Under the pieces are notes generated by a model that did not search any database, was not told the origin of the DNA, and saw only the letters and a program-made list of their open reading frames with translations. This document shows, piece by piece, positions 59,432-64,000 of a DNA stretch of 64,000 bases (positions are counted from its first letter, which is position 1; every line of letters begins with the position of its first letter). The stretch spans positions 3,227,001 through 3,291,000 of the forward strand of contig NZ_CP137559.1 in the NCBI RefSeq assembly GCF_019249725.2, read 5' to 3'. Made by a program: the position numbers and the translations under genes. The stretch comes from Segatella hominis. Lineage in GTDB: Bacteria; Bacteroidota; Bacteroidia; Bacteroidales; Bacteroidaceae.

Positions 59432-60832
59432 ATGTTGAAATTACTGTTAAGGTTATGGTGGCTGCAACAGCGCCGTAACTTCCGCAAGAGAGACGCCTTC
59501 GTGGCTTGCTACATCATCTTCCTGTATGTGGTGGTGGGCTTCAGCTTCTTCCAGAGCTTCACCGAGAGTGGAGGAGAACTGAAGGGAGAAGATATGCCGG
59601 CATTATTGGGTGCAGGCATCGTAATCGGTATGCTGATTCCAGACATCATCATGAAGATGGTGATGAAGCGGGATATTACGGCAATGGATGATTACGTGAA
59701 GTCGCGCCCTGTGCCAGAGAAAATCTGGAACAAGTTCCTGCTCACTACCAATCTCGTGAGCTTCTGGAACTATGTGCTTCCGGTACTTACGCTTCCTGTG
59801 CTCATCTATCTCCTGCCGGCAAGTGAGGTTGTAGCCAGCTTCTTCCTGTTCCTGGAGTTCTCTTTCATCAACGGTATCTATATCACTTGTTACCGTAAGG
59901 CTACGGAGTGGATTCTGAAATGGCCCTTGATATTGGGATGGATGGGAATGTTTGCCGTGCTGATAGGATATATGTTTGTGGCTTCCTTCTTCCCGGTATA
60001 TATGGGATGGATAGGTCTCTTCTTCCTTGCAGGAGCGGTATTTACCGGACTTACCGCCTATCTCTATCACGAAAAGATTTATAACGAGCAGAAACAGAAG
60101 GTTTCCAAGTTCCGTGGATTCAGACATATCAACCTCTTCAGTCTGCAATATATCGGTACGTTGAGAGCAAAGCGTGTCCGTACGATGGTGATTATGATTA
60201 CCGCCATCTTCCTCTTCGATGCCTATCTCTTTGCCTTGCTTCCAGCAGAAGCGGGACAGGAAATAGGGGATAAGGTGGCTATGACTACCCTCTATGTGGC
60301 GGGTGCCATCCTGCTGCCATCGGTGGTGTTGTCGCAATGGACCTTTGGTATTGAGGCAAACTTCTTCCATGGTTTGATGACCAAGCCGGTAAAGGTGAAG
60401 CAGATGCTACAGAATTGCTTCTATTATTATATGGTAGTGAGTGCTGTCGCCTTGTTGCTCACCCTTCCATTCCTTTTCCTGCAGGCTGGAATCGGAATCC
60501 AGGTGCTCATCGGCGGTTTCTGTCTGGCGGTGTTCATCAATCTTTTCAATCTGCCTACAGCACTCTTCTCTTCCCGTCTGGAGATATTCCAGACTTCCAT
60601 GTTCAGCATGCAGGGAGCGAATCTGAAGATCAATCTTTATGCCATCGCCTTCCTCTTCCCACTGGCTGGCGTCTGTGCTGTCTATCATTTCTTCGGTGAG
60701 ACGGCATGGTTTATTACCTGCGTAGCGCTGGCAGTCTTCAGCATCGCCATCCACAAATTGTTCATCGCCAAGATTGCTGCCATCTTCGAGAAGAACAAGT
60801 ATAAGCGCATGGAGAAGTTCATGGAAAGCTAA
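59432..60832 (+). CDS. DUF5687 family ABC-type membrane protein
   Basis: The 466-residue integral membrane protein has about 10-12 helices and a basic start (MLKLLLRLWWLQQRRNFRKRD). It matches the DUF5687 family, which pairs with a stand-alone ABC ATPase in Bacteroidota. Landmarks are PALLGAGIVIGMLIPDIIMK, KSRPVPEKIWNKFLL and WTFGIEANFFHGLMTKPVKV. It is followed 36 bp later by the ATPase gene, so the two should form one exporter. Substrate unknown. Confidence 0.85.
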   Translation: MLKLLLRLWWLQQRRNFRKRDAFVACYIIFLYVVVGFSFFQSFTESGGELKGEDMPALLGAGIVIGMLIPDIIMKMVMKRDITAMDDYVKSRPVPEKIWNKFLLTTNLVSFWNYVLPVLTLPVLIYLLPASEVVASFFLFLEFSFINGIYITCYRKATEWILKWPLILGWMGMFAVLIGYMFVASFFPVYMGWIGLFFLAGAVFTGLTAYLYHEKIYNEQKQKVSKFRGFRHINLFSLQYIGTLRAKRVRTMVIMITAIFLFDAYLFALLPAEAGQEIGDKVAMTTLYVAGAILLPSVVLSQWTFGIEANFFHGLMTKPVKVKQMLQNCFYYYMVVSAVALLLTLPFLFLQAGIGIQVLIGGFCLAVFINLFNLPTALFSSRLEIFQTSMFSMQGANLKINLYAIAFLFPLAGVCAVYHFFGETAWFITCVALAVFSIAIHKLFIAKIAAIFEKNKYKRMEKFMES

Positions 60833-60868
60833 GTAAACATTAAATACTACACATTAAACATTAGAATA

Positions 60869-61579
60869 ATGGATATCAAGATTCAGAATCTCAAGAAAAT
60901 ATATAATGGCAATACCGTACTCGATATTGATAATCTGAGTGTTGCAAAGGGCGAGCTGATAGGACTCGTAGGTAATAATGGTGCGGGCAAGACTACCTTG
61001 CTCCGTCTGATTCTCGACCTGATTCAGGCTGATGATGGTTTCGTGGAAAGCAATGGACAAAAGGTGAACGAGAGTGAAACCTGGAAGGAATATACCGGCA
61101 GTTACATCGACGGCAGATTCCTCATCGACTTCCTCACCCCTGAGGAATACTTCGATTTCATCGCTGATGTCTATAACATCGACGATAAAACCTTGCAGGA
61201 GCGATTGGCGCAGTTTGAGGGCTTTATGCACGATGAAATCATGGGAACCAAGAAGTATCTCCGTGATTTCTCTCAGGGCAACCGACAGAAGATTGGTATC
61301 ATCGGAGCGATGATCATCAATCCGAAGGTTCTTCTCCTGGATGAGCCATTCAACTATCTTGACCCTTCTTCTCAGATGACTATCGCCCACATGATTCAGC
61401 GTATCTGCAAGGAGCAGGGCACCACGGTCATCATCTCCAGCCATAACCTCAACTTCGTTGCCGACATCTCCACCCGCATCCTCCTGCTGGAGAAAGGCAA
61501 GTTGGTGAAGGATCTTCCGAATGCTGATGGCGCTGCCATCGCCGAACTCAACGAGTACTTCGGTATTCAGGCGGAATAA
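60869..61579 (+). CDS. ABC transporter ATP-binding protein
   Basis: The 236-residue protein has Walker A GNNGAGKT (35-42), Q-loop near QADDG, signature SQGNRQK (134-140, a variant of LSGGQ), Walker B VLLLDEP (154-160) and the switch His in ISSHN (H192). Variant signatures of this type are common in DUF5687-linked ATPases. It powers the membrane protein encoded just upstream. Confidence 0.94.
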   Translation: MDIKIQNLKKIYNGNTVLDIDNLSVAKGELIGLVGNNGAGKTTLLRLILDLIQADDGFVESNGQKVNESETWKEYTGSYIDGRFLIDFLTPEEYFDFIADVYNIDDKTLQERLAQFEGFMHDEIMGTKKYLRDFSQGNRQKIGIIGAMIINPKVLLLDEPFNYLDPSSQMTIAHMIQRICKEQGTTVIISSHNLNFVADISTRILLLEKGKLVKDLPNADGAAIAELNEYFGIQAE

Positions 61580-61612
61580 GAACACGATATTACATAAATA
61601 AATCTCTCTCTC

Positions 61613-61661
61613 AGAATCGCCAGCGAAGCTACAGAATAGCTTCCTGGCGATTCTTTTTTTT
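61613..61661 (+). terminator. Terminator of the ABC exporter operon
   Basis: AGAATCGCCAG (61613-61623) with CTGGCGATTCT (61644-61654), plus inner GAAGCT/AGCTTC, then seven T residues. Confidence 0.93.
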
Positions 61662-61747
61662 AAAAAAACAGTTCTTTCTCTCTGTCTGTAAAGCATGGGG
61701 CATCAACGAATGAGCCCTATTTAAATGCGAAAGAAGGCTTATTCCAC

Positions 61748-61814
61748 TTTTTGCCTGGTAATGGCACAAAGTTGCCCTTAACTGGGGCAATATTGTGCCA
61801 TAGCCAGGCAAAAA
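61748..61814. repeat. 31-bp imperfect palindrome with a GCACAAAGTTGCC core
   Basis: TTTTTGCCTGG...GGCACAA...TTGCCC (61748-61778) is mirrored at 61784-61814, with about 27 of 31 positions paired. The core GCACAAAGTTGCC (61764-61776) recurs in the inverted repeat at 62267-62392. Confidence 0.75.
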
Positions 61815-61899
61815 ATAATGCGTCGTGATATAAATTTCAAGAGGACTGTAATTACGATTCGGCAGATGCTTTCTGAGTTGTTTTTGCGTGAGAAAAAAC

Positions 61900-62065
61900 C
61901 TACTCTCGATTTTACCCTTCACCCTTCACCTTTTCGCTTGAAACCCCGATAAACACTGGGGTTGCGAGATGTGAAGGGTTATCATAATCCTTCACCGCTG
62001 TAAACGCTTTATATATAGGGATTTACGTCGTAAAGGTGAAGGGTGAAGGGTGTTTTTGAGAGTAG
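61900..62065. repeat. Complex palindromic element (166 bp)
   Basis: Outer arms CTACTCTC (61900-61907)/GAGAGTAG (62058-62065), then CCCTTCACCCTTCACCTTT (61915-61933) against AAAGGTGAAGGGTGAAGGG (62032-62050), and inner hairpins AACCCC/GGGGTT (61941-61962) and GTGAAGG/CCTTCAC (61971-61995). It encodes no protein. It looks like a non-autonomous palindromic repeat. Confidence 0.75.
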
Positions 62066-62484
62066 CTTTCTATTGGGTGCTTGAAAGATTAAAATAAGGT
62101 TCATTTTACTTCTTTTCTTTGCTTTTTATCTCTATGTTTTCTACTTCGGAACTCATAGACTTAGGAGTCATAAAACTATGAGTTATATTTTTTTAACATA
62201 AAGCTCTAAAGCAGCCTAAGGAGAATAAGAGAGGTTGGAACGTAAACAGTTGGGAATGAGTAGATTTGCACAAAGTTGCCAAATCGGCATAAAGCAAGCG
62301 AGTGAGGAATATTGAAGTAGTTCAGTTACTAAATCGTGAGCCACAGTTACCTATGCAAAGCAGGTAACAATACGGAAAGGCAACTTTGTGCATCAACGGA
62401 TTTTATTGCGCTGATTCTCAATATTTTGCGTATCAAGGAACGCTTACAAAATGATTATATTTGCACACTCTAAATGTAAGCGTT
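62066..62484. other. Gene-free stretch before the integrases
   Basis: It contains a 9-bp hairpin AACTCATAG/CTATGAGTT (62150-62184), a 14-bp inverted repeat TGCACAAAGTTGCC (62267-62280)/GGCAACTTTGTGCA (62379-62392) enclosing GTTACCT/AGGTAAC (62346-62368), and the integrase promoter region. No tRNA or ORF was found. Confidence 0.6.
62439..62484 (+). promoter_or_regulatory. Integrase promoter framed by a 10-bp dyad
   Basis: TATATTTG (62456-62463) is a perfect -7 element. It is flanked by AACGCTTACA (62439-62448) and TGTAAGCGTT (62475-62484), exact inverted copies. The right arm touches the integrase ATG (62485). Candidate operator or attachment site. Confidence 0.6.
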
Positions 62485-63717
62485 ATGAAAATCGAAAAAT
62501 TCAAGGTGTTGCTCTACCTAAAAAAGAGCGGAATGGACAAGAATGGAAAAGCTCCCATCATGGGACGCATCACAGTGAACAGGACTATGGCGCAGTTCTC
62601 CTGCAAGTTGTCTTGCACTCCATCGCTTTGGAATCCTCGTGCCAGCCGATTGGAGGGCAAGAGCAAGGAAGCCGTGGAAACCAACAAGGACATCGGGCAG
62701 TTGTTGCTTTCCATCCAAAAGGCTTTCGATGTGCTTGTGGAAAAGAGAACGGACTTCGAGGCTAAGGATGTCAAGGAGGCTTTGCAGGGCAGCGTCAAGA
62801 CACAGACCACCCTTCTCTCCTTCGTGGACGAGCATATCAGTGAACTCAGCACCCATGAGGGCATTGATATGTCGAAGAGCAGTGTCTGGACTTACAGAAA
62901 GATTCGCAAGAATCTCGCTGAGTTCATCGGGGAGAAGTATAGGTTGACTGATTTGGCTTTCGGACAGCTGACCGAGCCTTTCATCAGTGACTTTCACCAT
63001 TACTTGCTTGACGAGAAAGGCTTTTCATCAGGAACCATCACCATCTATGTGTCGCTCTTCAAGAAGATGTGCCGCATCGCCTTTGAGCGAGGCTTGTGCA
63101 AGAACCTGCTGTTCGCCCATTATCGGGTTGGCACTCCAAGGGTTACGACACCCAAGGCTCTCAGCATGTCTGATTTCATAAAAATCCGTGATGTGGAACT
63201 GCCCGAAGACAAGCCGAGACTATCTGTTAGCCGTGACCTGTTTCTTTTCGCCTGCTATGCAGGAACAGCCTTCATAGACACCGTTTCCATCACGAAAGCC
63301 AATGTCAAGGTGTTGGAGGATGGCGACAAATGGCTCATCTATAACCGCAAGAAGACCGGAACACTTGCCAGGGTGAAACTCCTGCCCGAGGCGTTGGAGC
63401 TGATGGCGAAATACGAGGACGGGGCAAGAGATACCCTTTTCCCATTGCTGAGCACGAATCGTGTTCGTATCGATCTCATCACCATCTGCAAGTTGGCGGA
63501 AACGAGCAAGACCTATTCCTACCATTCGGGACGACACTCGTTCGCCAGCCTCATTACGCTGGAGGCTGGTGTGCCGATGGAGACCATCTGCAAGATGCTC
63601 GGTCACAAGGATGTGAAGATGACGCAGCGGTATGCGAGAGTAACCCAAAAGAAGCTGTTTGAGGACATGGACAAGTTCATCGCTGCAACCGAGAAGGACT
63701 TTATTCTCGCATTATGA
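62485..63717 (+). CDS. Tyrosine recombinase/integrase of a mobile element
   Basis: The 410-residue protein has an N-terminal arm-type DNA-binding domain (KFKVLLYLKKSG..., about 5-90), a SAM-like core-binding domain (about 105-205) and a catalytic domain with R350-H351 (HSGRHSFASL), H374 (MLGHKDVKM) and nucleophile Y383 (QRYARV). ACYAGTAFIDT occupies the first-arginine region without an Arg, as in some conjugative-element integrases of this phylum. The start is the ATG of MKIEKFKV, right after the dyad. A second recombinase gene follows 64 bp later. Confidence 0.93.
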   Translation: MKIEKFKVLLYLKKSGMDKNGKAPIMGRITVNRTMAQFSCKLSCTPSLWNPRASRLEGKSKEAVETNKDIGQLLLSIQKAFDVLVEKRTDFEAKDVKEALQGSVKTQTTLLSFVDEHISELSTHEGIDMSKSSVWTYRKIRKNLAEFIGEKYRLTDLAFGQLTEPFISDFHHYLLDEKGFSSGTITIYVSLFKKMCRIAFERGLCKNLLFAHYRVGTPRVTTPKALSMSDFIKIRDVELPEDKPRLSVSRDLFLFACYAGTAFIDTVSITKANVKVLEDGDKWLIYNRKKTGTLARVKLLPEALELMAKYEDGARDTLFPLLSTNRVRIDLITICKLAETSKTYSYHSGRHSFASLITLEAGVPMETICKMLGHKDVKMTQRYARVTQKKLFEDMDKFIAATEKDFILAL

Positions 63718-63781
63718 ACAAGGCTTTCAACTTTTCTTTTTACAGTTTCAACTACATTATTATATTATAAGGACAACAACT

Positions 63782-64000
63782 ATGAGCAGAAGTACATTTT
63801 CAATTTTGCCTTACATCAACAGACAGAAGGTGAAGGCAGACGGAACAGCCAACATACTTTGCCGCATCACCGTTGACGGCAAAAGTGCAGCCATTTCCAC
63901 AGGCATATCCTGTACCCCACAGGAGTGGAATGCCAAGAAGGGAGAGGTACGGAACGCAAGGGACAACGGACGATTGGCAGGTTTCCTTGCTGAGGTCAAG
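63782..64000 (+). CDS. Second tyrosine recombinase, 3' end outside the window
   Basis: Seventy-three codons are visible, starting MSRSTFSILPYINRQKVKAD and containing CRITVDGKSAAISTGISC and WNAKKGEV. This is the arm DNA-binding domain of Bacteroidota integrases. It differs from the first integrase, so the pair is not a simple duplication. Tandem integrases usually mark one end of a conjugative or mobilizable element, which would extend to the right. Confidence 0.88.
   Translation, partial: MSRSTFSILPYINRQKVKADGTANILCRITVDGKSAAISTGISCTPQEWNAKKGEVRNARDNGRLAGFLAEVK

Noticed and set aside
62066..62484. tRNA gene as integration target beside the integrases
   Set aside because: No tRNA-like cloverleaf was found; the only tRNA in the window is at 2489-2570.

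Overview
The window reads as chromosome of a gut Prevotella/Segatella (Bacteroidota). Evidence: SusC/SusD pairs, a hybrid two-component regulator, C10 and M6 secreted proteases, a xylan cluster of the Prevotella type, tyrosine recombinases with the Bacteroidota SYVxRHSW motif, and many promoters of the phylum's sigma factor type (TTTG, 19-20 bp, TAnnTTTG). Strain identity cannot be settled without a search.

Layout. 1-5.2 kb: 3' part of a C10 protease, tRNA-Leu(CAA), GDP-mannose pyrophosphorylase, HIT protein, GreA. 5.2-8.7 kb: a nuclease-helicase fusion. 8.9-12.6 kb: a guanine/xanthine salvage group (guanine deaminase, xanthine permease, xanthine phosphoribosyltransferase) around an esterase-HAD fusion. 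12.7-23.0 kb: two large secreted proteases, M6 and a 2635-residue subtilase. 23.1-24.3 kb: SGNH hydrolase. 24.4-30.3 kb: an accessory island of small genes (three Rpn-type nuclease copies, DUF4160/DUF2442 and unknown small proteins, an AAA ATPase) built from reused promoter, leader-hairpin and terminator modules. 30.3-44.6 kb: two divergent SusC/SusD loci. 44.9-46.2 kb: a second AAA/DUF4143 ATPase with three 33-bp-spaced iterons upstream. 46.5-59.2 kb: a xylan cluster (GH35-like, GH67, HTCS, SGNH esterase, GPH symporter, GH10, GH43). 59.4-61.6 kb: ABC exporter pair. 61.7-64.0 kb: palindromic repeats, then two tandem tyrosine recombinases that open an integrative element running off the window.

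The main discovery candidate is at 37.9-39.9 kb. The two susC genes point away from each other and share a 185-187 bp near-perfect inverted repeat covering the 5' leader and the signal-peptide codons. Between the repeats lie a tyrosine recombinase gene and one well-formed promoter that faces susC1 (minus strand). No equivalent promoter faces susC2. Inversion of the about 1.6-kb segment would hand this promoter to susC2. The layout predicts mutually exclusive expression of two outer-membrane import systems: one linked to a surface lipoprotein and a C10 protease (read here as ON), the other a bare SusCD pair (read here as OFF).

The xylan genes fit one pathway. GH10 cuts the backbone, SGNH de-esterification and GH67 removal of glucuronic acid trim the oligomers, the GPH symporter imports them, and a signal-less cytoplasmic GH43 finishes hydrolysis. 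The divergently transcribed HTCS (XynR type) is the likely regulator.
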